64,000 bases of DNA from an uncultured Alphaproteobacteria bacterium (GCA_902613995.1 CACMJG010000001.1:83751-147750); one strand, 5' to 3'. Shown: positions 49,320-58,997, numbered from the stretch's first letter. Notes: a model not told the origin generated them from the letters alone. A program made the numbers and translations.

Positions 49320-50747
49320 TTAACTCCTCATGCTCGCATGCTTTGCAACAATATTTTTAGAAATTTTTATAGCTTCAGGTTTCCTTTTAATGGACCAAAT
49401 CATTTCTTTAGCAAATTTAGTTCTCTTATTGTTGTCAACAATTGGTTTATGGTAATGTTTCCCCAACTTAAAATTATATTCCTTTTCCTCTAAAAAGTTT
49501 ATTTTCCACGGTTCATGAATTAGCTGATCTGGTAACATTTTTATTTCTGGTACCCACTTTCTAATAAAGACTCCATTGGGATCCTGATCATATGATTGTT
49601 TAATCACATTATACATTCGAATTGTATTAATTCCTGTTGTACCAGACTGCATTTGTATCTGAGGATAATGAATACCTGGTTCATAATCTGTAAAATTATT
49701 AGCTAGGAATTTAGAAGTTATCCTCCAATCCAACCACAACTGATATGATGCGAATGAAGTAATCATAGCTCTCATTCTAAAATTTAACCAACCTTTGGCC
49801 TTTAAAAATCTCAAACAGGCATCTAAAAAAGGGAAACCTGTGGCACCCTCTTTCCAACTCTTATAAAAAAAAGTATTAAAGCTTTCAGATCTCAGATTAT
49901 TGTAAAGTGGATGTAAATTTTCAAATTCAATTCTTGGCTCGTCGTATAGTTTTTGAATAAAATGACAGTGCCATGCTAATCTTTTTTTAAATGAATAAAT
50001 GGATTTTTTTTCTAAAGGGTTTTTATTATTTTCAATTTTACTTATTATTGATTTTATAGAAATTGTTCCGAAGGTTATATGGGGACTGAGTCTTGAGCAT
50101 GAATACTCTGCTGTTATTGGACTTGACATTTTTTGAGAATAATTTTGATGTCTACCATTTAAAAATGTGTTTAAACAATTATGTGCCTCGTCTTCGCCAC
50201 CTTTTTGGACACATGCTGAATAAGGAATAAAGTTTAATTCAACTGAGTCGTCTTTACAAAAATTGTTATTTTCAATATTTGAGGTTAGTGGACCTGTCAT
50301 AAATCTCTGCCAATCTTTAGACCATTTTCCTCGAATTCTATTTTTAAGTTGAATTCCAAATTGATTTTTTTGATACCAATTTATACCCTTTTGATTCAGA
50401 AGCGAATCAACATCTTTATCTAATTGTGTAAAATAACTTCCTTTAAATATTCTGTTCGAATATATATTGTTTATTTTAAACTTTCCAATGAGGTGATTTA
50501 ATATTTCGATAGTTTTTCCTTCGTAAAGATTTAGTTTGGCGTTAAATTTGTTTTTTAAGCTATAATGCAGATTTTCCAAAGAATCTTTCAAGAAACTAAG
50601 ATGAAACTCACTTGTAGTTTGAAGCTTTAAAAAACCCTCATCAAGAATAAAGATTGGGAGACAGACTTGGTTATCTAAAGCAGCGAACAATGCTTGATTA
50701 TCTTCAACTCTAAGGTCATATCTAAACCACATTAAAGAATTTTTCAT
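49320..50747 (-). CDS. Photolyase/cryptochrome family protein
   Basis: A 475-residue protein in the standard order: an N-terminal antenna domain ([15 protein letters not shown] … FILDEGFL) and a C-terminal FAD domain ([45 protein letters not shown]). The usual flavin-contact stretch with D-x-D-x-x-x-N is replaced by [20 protein letters not shown], so this is not a classical CPD photolyase sequence. It may be a variant photolyase or cryptochrome. It is the second family member in the window. Confidence 0.88.
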   Translation of the reverse strand: MKNSLMWFRYDLRVEDNQALFAALDNQVCLPIFILDEGFLKLQTTSEFHLSFLKDSLENLHYSLKNKFNAKLNLYEGKTIEILNHLIGKFKINNIYSNRIFKGSYFTQLDKDVDSLLNQKGINWYQKNQFGIQLKNRIRGKWSKDWQRFMTGPLTSNIENNNFCKDDSVELNFIPYSACVQKGGEDEAHNCLNTFLNGRHQNYSQKMSSPITAEYSCSRLSPHITFGTISIKSIISKIENNKNPLEKKSIYSFKKRLAWHCHFIQKLYDEPRIEFENLHPLYNNLRSESFNTFFYKSWKEGATGFPFLDACLRFLKAKGWLNFRMRAMITSFASYQLWLDWRITSKFLANNFTDYEPGIHYPQIQMQSGTTGINTIRMYNVIKQSYDQDPNGVFIRKWVPEIKMLPDQLIHEPWKINFLEEKEYNFKLGKHYHKPIVDNNKRTKFAKEMIWSIKRKPEAIKISKNIVAKHASMRS

Positions 50748-50955
50748 ATAATAAATCTTTTAATTATAAACTTAAAATTCAATGAATTTGTATCCTTTAC
50801 AGTTTAGAAAATGTAATCTTCATAAATTTATATAAGAATAATTATTGTTGAAGCTCTATTAATTACAGTTCTTAGCATCATTTTTTTTTGAAGATGTTAT
50901 TTCTGAAAAAGAAACAAAGCTAATTAATATTTCTAATTTTTTTTTATAGAGTTGT

Positions 50956-51282
50956 TTATTTTAAGCCACACTTTTGAAGATTTTTATTGATATATCTTTG
51001 ACCTTGTTCTTTTATTTTAAAATTATGTTCATCTAACTTGGATTGGGTTTCATTTTCTGAAAAATAGTCGACCTTATACTTTCCAAGAAAACTTTTTTGA
51101 AGTTTTTTAAGTTTCTCATACTTAATCATTTCACCTGCAGTTTTACTTTTTTCACTAGCCAACTTAAGCAGAGTGATGCAACCAAGGTCTTTTTCTTCTT
51201 GTGATTTTGCTTTAAGAGTGATCTCAGCTTTTAATATATAAGAAACTAATAAGACAGGTAATATCAGTAATATTTGTTTCAT
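50956..51282 (-). CDS. Secreted protein of unknown function
   Basis: A 108-residue protein from ATG 51282 with signal peptide KQILLILPVLLVSYILKAE. A TTG 39 bases upstream would only add residues before the signal. The mature part is lysine-rich and helical with two cysteines (DLGCITLLKL and the C-terminal LQKCGLK), a possible disulfide. No family recognised. It is divergent from the riboswitch operon. Confidence 0.6.
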   Translation of the reverse strand: MKQILLILPVLLVSYILKAEITLKAKSQEEKDLGCITLLKLASEKSKTAGEMIKYEKLKKLQKSFLGKYKVDYFSENETQSKLDEHNFKIKEQGQRYINKNLQKCGLK

Positions 51283-51408
51283 TATAAAAAGCTTAAGTAT
51301 TTTGGCGGTAAAATCAATCAAAATTTATCATGAAACAAAATCAAGGTTTTGGAAATATGATTTGGCTAATTTGCCCTCCAAAATCCGCAATGACAAACCA
51401 AATAACTC

Positions 51409-51435
51409 TTGCTTTACAAATTGAATAGTTATAAT
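51409..51435 (+). promoter_or_regulatory. Putative sigma-70 promoter of the riboswitch operon
   Basis: -10 TATAAT at 51430-51435 and -35-like TTGCTT at 51409-51414. The 15-bp spacer is shorter than ideal. A start of transcription near 51442 would place the riboswitch at the very 5' end of the mRNA, as expected. Confidence 0.5.
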
Positions 51436-51444
51436 CTTTAACAA

Positions 51445-51492
51445 TCGTTCAACCATTATGGTCGGAAGTAGGTTTGAAACCGAAGGAACGCA
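51445..51492 (+). ncRNA. Glutamine riboswitch (glnA RNA motif)
   Basis: P1 is CGTTC (51446-51450) with GAACG (51486-51490). P2 is ACCA-TTA-TGGT (51452-51462). The conserved CGGAAGTAGG (51463-51472) follows. P3 is GGTT-TGA-AACC (51471-51481), then ACCGAAGGAACGC closes the three-way junction. Both the structure and the conserved joining sequences match the glnA RNA consensus, known to bind L-glutamine. It lies 41 bases before the ATP-grasp gene in the sense direction. Confidence 0.9.
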
Positions 51493-51500
51493 TCCCTCTG

Positions 51501-51532
51501 TCTCTTTCCACGCCGATAACAATTGAAAGAGA
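51501..51532 (+). promoter_or_regulatory. Hairpin masking the ribosome-binding region (expression platform)
   Basis: TCTCTTTC (51501-51508) pairs perfectly with GAAAGAGA (51525-51532), which is directly before the ATG at 51533 and includes the only purine-rich ribosome-binding site. No U-run follows, so control is probably at translation. How glutamine binding alters this hairpin is not evident from sequence. Confidence 0.65.
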
Positions 51533-52939
51533 ATGTACAACGAAGTTTATAAAAATTCAAAGGTAAGAAAATTCTATAACCAAATATATGATTGGGCTAA
51601 ATCTTTGCCAGAAAATGTTATTGTTAAAAAAAAAACTGAAGCTGAAAATCTTTTTAAAAAAATAGGTATTACATTTTCTGTATATAATAACTTTGATTCT
51701 ACTGAGCGCTTAATTCCATTTGATATGTTTCCGAGAATAATCTCTGCAACAGAATGGAAAAAAATTAAAAAAGGCGTAATCCAAAGAGCATTAGCCGTTA
51801 ATGCTTTTCTAAATGATATTTATAATTCTGGTGAAATTATAAAAGCTAAATTAATACCAGAGAATTTAATTTATAAAAACCCTGCATATGAAATAAAAAT
51901 GATTGGTTTTAAAGTTCCTAAAAGAATTTACAGTCCAATTATTGGATCTGACATTGTAAGAATTAACGAAAAAACTTTTAAAGTGCTGGAGGATAATTGT
52001 CGAACTCCATCTGGAGTTTCATATATGATTGAAAATAGAGAAATAATGATGAGAATGTTTCCTGAATTGTTTGAAAAATTAAAAATTGAAACTGTAGAAA
52101 ACTATCCAAATTATTTGTTAGGTGTTCTGAAAAGTCTAGCTCCAAAAAAATGTAATAAAGAACCAAAAGTTGTAATACTGACTCCTGGTTCTTTAAATAG
52201 TGCATATTATGAGCATAGTTTTCTAGCTGATCTTATGGGAGTTGAATTAGTTCAAGGAAATGATCTTTTCGTTGACGAATCTATAACCTATATGAAAACA
52301 ACGAGGGGGCCAGAAAAAGTTGATATAATTTATAGAAGAATTGATGATAGATTTATTGATCCAATCACTTTTGATAGTTCTTCACTTATTGGAATTCCAG
52401 GCTTATTTGATTCATATAAGTCAGGTAATGTAAATATTTGTTCGGCCCCGGGTTCAGGCATCGCAGACGATAAAGCTATTTATTCTTACATACCTGAAAT
52501 AATTAAATTTTATCTTGGTGAGGAACCAATATTAGAAAACGTAAAAACTTGGCGATGCTGTGAAGAGAATGCAAAAAAATACGTTCTAAACAATTTAAGT
52601 AAACTAGTTGTTAAAGAGGTCCATGGCTCTGGTGGTTATGGTTTATTAATTGGAAGCAAATCGTCAAAAAAAGAAATTGAAGTATTTCGAAAAAAAATCC
52701 TTTTAAATCCAGCAAACTATATAGCCCAACCCATACTTGAATTATCCTCAGTACCAATCTTTGAAAAAAAACAATTATCTCCAAGACACGTTGATCTTAG
52801 ACCATTTTGTTTAGTTGGAGCAAACAAAACAAAATTAGTTGATGGTGGGTTAACGAGGGTTGCTTTGAATAAGGGTTCATTAGTTGTTAATTCCTCACAA
52901 GGTGGAGGGGTTAAAGATACATGGATACTTAATGAATAA
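51533..52939 (+). CDS. Circularly permuted ATP-grasp type 2 protein
   Basis: A 468-residue carboxylate-amine ligase-like protein of the permuted ATP-grasp family (DUF404/DUF407). Conserved blocks are RIISATEWKKIKKGVIQRA, DNCRTPSGVSYMIENR, VVILTPGSLNSAYYEHSFLA, SAPGSGIADDK and VVKEVHGSGGYGLLIG. The substrates are not known. It is the first gene of a three-gene operon with alpha-E and transglutaminase-like genes, and it follows a glutamine riboswitch, so glutamine or a glutamyl compound is a reasonable guess for its chemistry. Confidence 0.93.
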   Translation: MYNEVYKNSKVRKFYNQIYDWAKSLPENVIVKKKTEAENLFKKIGITFSVYNNFDSTERLIPFDMFPRIISATEWKKIKKGVIQRALAVNAFLNDIYNSGEIIKAKLIPENLIYKNPAYEIKMIGFKVPKRIYSPIIGSDIVRINEKTFKVLEDNCRTPSGVSYMIENREIMMRMFPELFEKLKIETVENYPNYLLGVLKSLAPKKCNKEPKVVILTPGSLNSAYYEHSFLADLMGVELVQGNDLFVDESITYMKTTRGPEKVDIIYRRIDDRFIDPITFDSSSLIGIPGLFDSYKSGNVNICSAPGSGIADDKAIYSYIPEIIKFYLGEEPILENVKTWRCCEENAKKYVLNNLSKLVVKEVHGSGGYGLLIGSKSSKKEIEVFRKKILLNPANYIAQPILELSSVPIFEKKQLSPRHVDLRPFCLVGANKTKLVDGGLTRVALNKGSLVVNSSQGGGVKDTWILNE

Positions 52940-52944
52940 TTAAT

Positions 52945-53904
52945 ATGCTAAGTAGAACTGCAGAAAATTTATTTTGGTCAGCAAGATACATAGAGCGAGC
53001 TGATTCTTTAGCTAGACTTTTAGAAGTTGGATACAGAATTTCATTGATTCCTAATACTGAAAGAGGCTATACAAATGAATGGGAATCAATTCTAGAAACT
53101 TCAGGAATTAAAAATGAATATTTAAAAAAATATAAAACTATTTCTAAAGAGAATATTATTTTCTTTCTTCTTTTTGACCCAGAAAACTCTTCTTCGGTTA
53201 AAAACTGCATAAAAACAGCTAGGGAAAATATAAGAATGGTGAGAACTGCTGTCACTTTGGAGGTCTGGAATGCAATCAACTCCTCATATCATGAACTTGA
53301 TAAAAATTTAAAAGATACAAAAAACATCCTAAAAGAATTGCCTGAAATTATTGAATGGATTAAAAAACAAGTAAATTTAATTAGAGGCACAATACTTAAC
53401 ACGCAGCTAATTAATGATGGTTACGATTTTTTAATATTAGGAACTTATTTTGAGAGAGCAGATTTCACTGCAAGAATTATTAATGTTAAATATTTTATTT
53501 TACTTCCAAGTATAAACTATGTTGGAGGTGATATTGACAATTTTCAATGGAGTTTGATGTTAAGGTCAATTTCATCATTCAGGGCATTTAAATGGGCATA
53601 TGGAGGACAAGAAATTACATACACTAAAATTATAGACTTTCTAATTTTGAATATGACTTGCCCAAGATCTTTAATTTTTTCAATAGAAAAAATTAATCAT
53701 CACTTAGGAAGATTATCAAAATTTTATAAACAAACCTCTACTTCAAATAAAAAAATGACATTAATGTATAAAAAAATAAAAAATTTAAATGCTCATAAAA
53801 TTACAGAAATTGGTTTACATGAATTTTTAAAATCTTTTATTGAAGAAATAAATTTTGTATATAAAAAATTTGAACAAAAATACTTTTTCGGTTCAGAAAC
53901 ATGA
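52945..53904 (+). CDS. Alpha-E domain protein
   Basis: A 319-residue all-helical protein. The N-terminal LSRTAENLFWSARYIERADSLARLLE and the later YFERADFTARIINVKYF are hallmark alpha-E (DUF403) repeats. No enzyme activity is established for the family; it nearly always travels with the permuted ATP-grasp and transglutaminase-like genes. It overlaps the next gene by 4 bases (ATGA). Confidence 0.93.
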   Translation: MLSRTAENLFWSARYIERADSLARLLEVGYRISLIPNTERGYTNEWESILETSGIKNEYLKKYKTISKENIIFFLLFDPENSSSVKNCIKTARENIRMVRTAVTLEVWNAINSSYHELDKNLKDTKNILKELPEIIEWIKKQVNLIRGTILNTQLINDGYDFLILGTYFERADFTARIINVKYFILLPSINYVGGDIDNFQWSLMLRSISSFRAFKWAYGGQEITYTKIIDFLILNMTCPRSLIFSIEKINHHLGRLSKFYKQTSTSNKKMTLMYKKIKNLNAHKITEIGLHEFLKSFIEEINFVYKKFEQKYFFGSET

Positions 53905-54710
53905 AAATTAAAATTACTCACTGCACAACCTATAAATACAATTCAACAGTCCCTAGGCTAATTCAATGTTTAAAACTTTATCCATCTGATTGCGATAATC
54001 AAGAAATCATAGAATGGAAAACGTCTTCAAACAATGGAAAGATATTAGAATCACACACTGATGCACTTGGACATAGAATACAAAATATTTTTATTAATAA
54101 TTTCCATGGCCAACTTAAAATTACTTCTAAAGGTATATTAAAAACAAAAGATTTATCAGGTTTAGTAAAAGGGTTAAAAGAAAAAGTTAATCCGCTTTGT
54201 TTTCTGAGAGAAACAGACTTGACAAGACCATGTAAAAACATTGAGAAAATTTCCGAAAACGCAAAAAAAAATAATAAAAACCAAATAGATTTTGCTCATA
54301 AGCTAAATTTAATAGTTTCAAACTCTATTAATTACACAAGTGGATCAACGACAACTTCTACCAGTTCAAAAGAAGCTTTAACGCAAAAAAAAGGTGTATG
54401 TCAAGATTTTGCTCACATTCTTATAAGTGCAGCAAGGTTTAACCAACTCCCAGCCAGATATGTTAATGGTTTTTTACTTGAGGAAACAGCTTCAGGTGAG
54501 AATACTACTCATGCATGGGTAGAGATTTTTATAAATAATTTAGGTTGGGTAGCATTTGATCCGTCTCATAAAAAATGTATTGATGATAAATACATAAGAA
54601 TAAGTACTGGCTTTGATTTTGAGGATGCTTCAATAATAAAAGGTGTCAAAAATAATTATAATGGAGATGAATTTTTAAACACAAAAGTGAATATAGAAAA
54701 TTGTCAATAA
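53901..54710 (+). CDS. Transglutaminase-like cysteine protein
   Basis: A 269-residue cytoplasmic protein. An N-terminal beta region (THCTTYKYNSTVPRLIQCL) precedes the transglutaminase core with C167 (KGVCQDFAH), H204 (TTHAWVEI) and D220 (AFDPSH). It could act as a peptidase or amide-transferring enzyme. In many bacteria a fourth gene, the proteasome-like anbu, belongs to this cluster; I see none after this gene, only 190 bp of gene-free sequence. Confidence 0.93.
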   Translation: MKIKITHCTTYKYNSTVPRLIQCLKLYPSDCDNQEIIEWKTSSNNGKILESHTDALGHRIQNIFINNFHGQLKITSKGILKTKDLSGLVKGLKEKVNPLCFLRETDLTRPCKNIEKISENAKKNNKNQIDFAHKLNLIVSNSINYTSGSTTTSTSSKEALTQKKGVCQDFAHILISAARFNQLPARYVNGFLLEETASGENTTHAWVEIFINNLGWVAFDPSHKKCIDDKYIRISTGFDFEDASIIKGVKNNYNGDEFLNTKVNIENCQ

Positions 54711-54903
54711 ATTTTTATCAATTTAGTTAAATCAATAGGAGGGCATAGAGACATTATAACTAAATTCAGGTACGGTACTTATTACAAATTTTAAATCCAA
54801 GGAAATTATAAAGTAAAATTTATAAAACTTAATAAACTAACACGCGGTGGATAACGGCATTTGAACCTTTGGCATTCATTATCTTTAGCTATCTTGCAAT
54901 AAA

Positions 54904-55755
54904 CTAGAATCTATAACTTATTGATCCCATTAATCCAAATACGTGCTGACCGTCTGCATCATTGGCAGACTCAAGTGTATCTAAATCATTTGTGTTAAAA
55001 TCAGTTGCGTCTCTATCGGGTGAACCTTTATATCTATAATTTGCATCTAGTCCTATCGAAAGGTTATTGTTGAAAGTATGATAAACCCCTGTGTTTAATT
55101 CTCCAGAAAAAACTGTTGAATCTTTAGAGAATTTAATTGTTTCACTATTTTTGCTCCCTGAAACTAATTCAAAGACTGTCAGGTCAAGGGCATCAATAGT
55201 GGCAAACCCTAGCCCGCCTCCAAAATACAAAGAAAAATTATCAAATGAAAAGTTTCTATTTGCTCCAAACATAAAATTAACTTCTTCGTAATCAGAAAAT
55301 GAAGCTTCAAATAAGTTTGCACCGGCGGTAAAAGTTTGCGCGCTTCCGTTAAATGTTACAGTTGCGTTAACAGTAGCTGTTGCAGCAACAAAGGTTTCTG
55401 AATCTGCATCTACTGTGTTAACTTTGAAATATAAGTTAGTATCATCAGTTATATAATACCCAATTTCACCACCCCAAGAGATAGGTTGTTCAAATGCATC
55501 ACCAAAAGAGACATTCGGAACATCAACTGTACCTGTAGCTGCAGCTGTAACAATTGTACCATCAGAAAAGTTCAGAGTTGTTGCAGCAGTTTGTGAATAA
55601 GTTGATGCGTTAACAACATCGCCAGACAAAGCAAATTCTGTCCCAACGTGTGGTTTAATATAAAAATTTCCACTGGTAAAAGAATAGTCTTGAGAAAAAG
55701 AACTTAATGGTAAAAAGACAATGCCAGCTGAGATTATTTTATAAAGTTTTTTCAT
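54904..55755 (-). CDS. Outer-membrane beta-barrel protein
   Basis: A 283-residue protein with signal peptide (YKIISAGIVFLPLSSFSQ) and alternating amphipathic strands, ending in GLMGSISYRF with the C-terminal Phe typical of BAM substrates. Strands such as FYIKPHVGTEFALSG, GGEIGYYI, NLYFKVNTV and FSLYFGGGLGFAT fit an 8-strand OmpA/OmpW-like barrel. Charges are mostly acidic. Probably a small porin or adhesin; no specific function can be given. Confidence 0.85.
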   Translation of the reverse strand: MKKLYKIISAGIVFLPLSSFSQDYSFTSGNFYIKPHVGTEFALSGDVVNASTYSQTAATTLNFSDGTIVTAAATGTVDVPNVSFGDAFEQPISWGGEIGYYITDDTNLYFKVNTVDADSETFVAATATVNATVTFNGSAQTFTAGANLFEASFSDYEEVNFMFGANRNFSFDNFSLYFGGGLGFATIDALDLTVFELVSGSKNSETIKFSKDSTVFSGELNTGVYHTFNNNLSIGLDANYRYKGSPDRDATDFNTNDLDTLESANDADGQHVFGLMGSISYRF

Positions 55756-56184
55756 AATATTTCCTAAAAAATTTCATTTAAAATCATATAAAAAATCAAT
55801 CATAAAGTCTACAAGAAAATATCCCAAAGAATTACTCAATCATCTATCATTAAAATTAGAAAACAAAGACTATGTGAGGGTGTTAAGTCTAGTTTATAAT
55901 TTAAAATTAAGTGATATTCAAAAAAAAATTCTATAGAAATTTTTAAAATTTTTAGATTAATTTTCTGGATTTTTACATATATGTTGCTCTACTACATCCA
56001 TCATAACTCACTTCATTTTTTTTTGAAACCTTACCTATACTACTCAAACAATACTCAAATGTGGTGGCTGAGGGGATTTAAACTCCCGACATCCGTTACC
56101 ACAAAACAATTTGAAAATTGAACATTAAATTCTTCAATAATATAAATTTATTGTAAAATTTTTTTTTGTTATGATATTATTCTA
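55756..56184. other. 429-bp gap with tRNA fragment
   Basis: AT-rich and without an ORF. It holds the 43-nt partial copy of tRNA-His described separately at 56063-56105. The first 80 bp probably include the promoter of the outer-membrane protein gene. Nothing else is recognisable. Confidence 0.6.
56063..56105 (-). pseudogene. 3' fragment of tRNA-His
   Basis: A copy of the anticodon-loop to discriminator part of the intact tRNA-His, in the same orientation, with 3 mismatches in 43 bases when aligned to 56697-56739. The 5' half is absent. This is what integration at the 3' end of a tRNA gene leaves behind. Confidence 0.8.
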
Positions 56185-56691
56185 ATGAAACTAATCCTTC
56201 TGATTATCATTACATTATTTTCTTTTAATATAAATGCATCATGCAAATATATAAACTCAACATCAAATGATGAAGTTAAATACACTATCCAGAAGTCCAT
56301 AGATGTTGATGACATTGAAGGTCATGTAATTAGAATTTTCAAAACAGAAACCAATCATAAAAAATCAAAAAAAAATTGTGAAGGTCTTAGGATAGTCAAA
56401 ACAAATTTTTATGGTATTAGCGATTACATTAATAAAAATGGAAGAGTAACAGGCTATTCAATTGGAATTTACGATGACGGCAGTAAAATTTACTCTCGTG
56501 TAGATGGAATTGCTCAGACTCCTGAGGAAATCAATAAAAATGGTCTCGTTAATACCACAATTACAATAACTGGAGGGACTGGGGTTTACAAGGGAGTTTT
56601 TGGTTACGGTAAAGGTCAAGTAGAATTTAACCCGGAGACAGGCTACTCAGCTGGAAATACAGAGACTTTTTATTCAATCCCAAAAAAATAA
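56185..56691 (+). CDS. Secreted barrel protein resembling allene oxide cyclase/dirigent fold
   Basis: A 168-residue protein with signal peptide (residues 1-18, ending NINASC). The motif TITGGTGVYKGVFGYGKGQ (about residues 130-148) recalls the G-G-T-G-x-Y-x-G turn of allene oxide cyclase-like and dirigent-like barrels. C19, directly after the predicted cleavage region, could form a disulfide with C64. It ends 3 bp before the tRNA-His 3' end and lies between the two tRNA repeats, so it is likely acquired. Confidence 0.7.
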   Translation: MKLILLIIITLFSFNINASCKYINSTSNDEVKYTIQKSIDVDDIEGHVIRIFKTETNHKKSKKNCEGLRIVKTNFYGISDYINKNGRVTGYSIGIYDDGSKIYSRVDGIAQTPEEINKNGLVNTTITITGGTGVYKGVFGYGKGQVEFNPETGYSAGNTETFYSIPKK

Positions 56692-56693
56692 GA

Positions 56694-56771
56694 TGGGGTG
56701 GCTGAGGGGATTTGAACCCCCGACATCCGGTACCACAAACCGACGCTCTAACCAACTGAGCTACAGCCACC
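56694..56771 (-). tRNA. tRNA-His (GTG)
   Basis: Full cloverleaf on the minus strand with the extra 5' G(-1) opposite discriminator C, typical of tRNA-His. Acceptor GTGGCTG/CAGCCAC, anticodon loop TTGTGGT, CCA encoded. A 3'-half copy lies 634 bp away. Confidence 0.97.
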
Positions 56772-56846
56772 AATTATGGTCTAAATTAATAATCTTTTAA
56801 AATTTTTACAACTTTAATTTCAGTTAATTTTTTAAAAAAGTAAATC

Positions 56847-57182
56847 TTAGTTGTTTCTAAATTCTGAGTCTAAAGCATCATTAACAAATTCCCCTGCGGC
56901 ATCGAACGCCTCCATTGGATTTGCATTTGTGTTTTTCTCAATAAATGTTGTGTAACCATTTATTGCTGCATCAGCTAATAAATCACAAATATCTAGAGGA
57001 CAACCAGAATCCATCATAATATTTTTTGCTGCCTCAATTGCTTTAGTGAACGCATCAGTCTGTTTTGAGCCCTTATCAAGTTCAATTCTATAAATTTCTA
57101 ATGCAACCTCTCCAGCATGCTCTGCCAAATCTTCTATAGATTTGGAAATATCTTCCCCAATTGGCTGTGTGTTATCTACCAT
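56847..57182 (-). CDS. Small acidic protein of unknown function
   Basis: A 111-residue, strongly acidic, helix-rich cytoplasmic protein with a CPLDIC motif near residue 61 and repeated AIEAA/DAAG helices. No signal peptide. Not recognised. It is downstream of tRNA-His on the other side from the insert, and the start is a plain ATG at 57182. Confidence 0.65.
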   Translation of the reverse strand: MVDNTQPIGEDISKSIEDLAEHAGEVALEIYRIELDKGSKQTDAFTKAIEAAKNIMMDSGCPLDICDLLADAAINGYTTFIEKNTNANPMEAFDAAGEFVNDALDSEFRNN

Positions 57183-57345
57183 GCAGAATCCTTATGATGG
57201 TATTAATAAATACTAATATTTACTACTTGAATTCAATTCTAACTTTAAAATATAGTATTACAAATTGTTTTATTAAATTACGATTTTATGCACTTGAAAT
57301 CTAATGTAGTTTGCAAAAATTCAATAATCTATATATATTCTGCTA

Positions 57346-58515
57346 ATGGATGGACTAAATAAATCTATGTATGATATTGGAAGTGATAGCGCGTTTGCTA
57401 TACTTGCAAGAAGTCAAGAGTTAGAAAAAAAAGGAAATTCTGTTATTAATCTTGGCATTGGTCAACCAGATTTTCCTACACCTCAAAATGTTGTAGAGGC
57501 AGCTATTAAGGCCCTAAGAGACGGGCATCACGGTTATACAGCATCTAATGGAATTAAAGAATTGAGAAGAGCAGTAGCAAATGATTTTTGTAAAAGAAAT
57601 AATGTAGAAATCAATCCGGACAATATACTAATAACACCAGGAGGTAAATCTATTATTTTTTATACACTCTTGATGTTTGGTGAACCAGGTGCAGAAATTA
57701 TTACCCCAGACCCTGGGTTTATAGCATACAAATCTATGATAGATTACACTGGTGCTAGAGCTGTTTCACTTCCACACAGAATGGAAAACAATTTTTCGTT
57801 TGACGCAGACGAACTTATTTCATTAATTAATGATAAAACAAAACTTATTATCTTAAATTCCCCTGCTAACCCAACAGGTGGAGTTGTTTCCGAAGTTGAA
57901 TTAATAAAATTAGCAGAGGGTCTTTTAAAGTTTCCAAAAGTTTTTATACTTTCCGATGAGATTTACAGTAGAATTTTGTTTGATAACCACAAACATATTT
58001 CACCTTTAAAGTATAAAGAAATTAGGGATAGAGTTATAGTACTTGACGGATGGTCAAAAACCTATTCAATGACAGGTTGGAGACTTGGTTATGGAATTTA
58101 TCCAAAAGAAATATTTGGTTTTGCGGAAAAATTAGCAATAAACTCTCATTCCTGTGTAAATTCAGCATCACAGTTTGCAGGAATAGAAGCGTTAGAAGGA
58201 GATCAAAAACCAGTAAACGATATGATTATAGAATTTAACAAAAGAAGAAACTTTTTAGTTAGCGAGTTAAATAAAATTGAGAATATTCAATGTAAACAAC
58301 CAGGTGGTGCATTTTACGTATTTCCAAAAATAAAAAAAGAAAACATGAATTCAGTTGAAATTTCAAAATATTTGCTTGAAAAAAAATTCATAGCTACTGT
58401 TCCAGGCTCCTCATTTGGAAAAAATGGAGAGGGTTTTTTAAGAGTTTCTTATGCTAGTGCTTTTGAAAACCTTGAAAAATTTATTGTTTGTCTGAAAGAT
58501 TTAATGAATGAGTAG
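57346..58515 (+). CDS. PLP-dependent class I aminotransferase
   Basis: A 389-residue fold-type I aminotransferase. Catalytic K238 is in GWSKTYSMTGWRLGY. N175 (NSPANPTGG), D204 and Y207 (SDEIYS) and R246 complete the PLP and substrate sites. It resembles aspartate/prephenate-type enzymes, but the substrate cannot be fixed from sequence. It lies upstream of glnB-glnA, which fits a role in nitrogen traffic. Confidence 0.92.
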   Translation: MDGLNKSMYDIGSDSAFAILARSQELEKKGNSVINLGIGQPDFPTPQNVVEAAIKALRDGHHGYTASNGIKELRRAVANDFCKRNNVEINPDNILITPGGKSIIFYTLLMFGEPGAEIITPDPGFIAYKSMIDYTGARAVSLPHRMENNFSFDADELISLINDKTKLIILNSPANPTGGVVSEVELIKLAEGLLKFPKVFILSDEIYSRILFDNHKHISPLKYKEIRDRVIVLDGWSKTYSMTGWRLGYGIYPKEIFGFAEKLAINSHSCVNSASQFAGIEALEGDQKPVNDMIIEFNKRRNFLVSELNKIENIQCKQPGGAFYVFPKIKKENMNSVEISKYLLEKKFIATVPGSSFGKNGEGFLRVSYASAFENLEKFIVCLKDLMNE

Positions 58516-58597
58516 AAATTAAACTCTTTTATGATTAAATTTTAAGCAATTCTAATTGGTCTCATCTTAAGTGCGAAGAAATACGGGGATTCTATGA

Positions 58598-58966
<369 letters not shown>

Positions 58967-58997
58967 ACAAACCTATTTATAACCCATTGGAGGAAAT

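Larger units (their letters stand above)
56063..56739. mobile_element. Candidate single-gene insert between tRNA-His 3'-end repeats
   Basis: Direct repeats 634 bp apart, one inside the intact tRNA-His and one a fragment, enclose only the gene at 56185-56691. The layout fits an integrated element reduced to one cargo gene, or tandem duplication. No integrase lies between the repeats. Confidence 0.45.

Noticed and set aside
51328..51540. 70-residue minus-strand ORF opposite the riboswitch
   Set aside because: It is antisense to the structured RNA and its promoter, has no ribosome-binding site and an unlikely composition. The RNA explains the conservation.
54711..54903. Short or broken anbu gene after the transglutaminase gene
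   Set aside because: No reading frame of useful length and no proteasome-like N-terminus on either strand.
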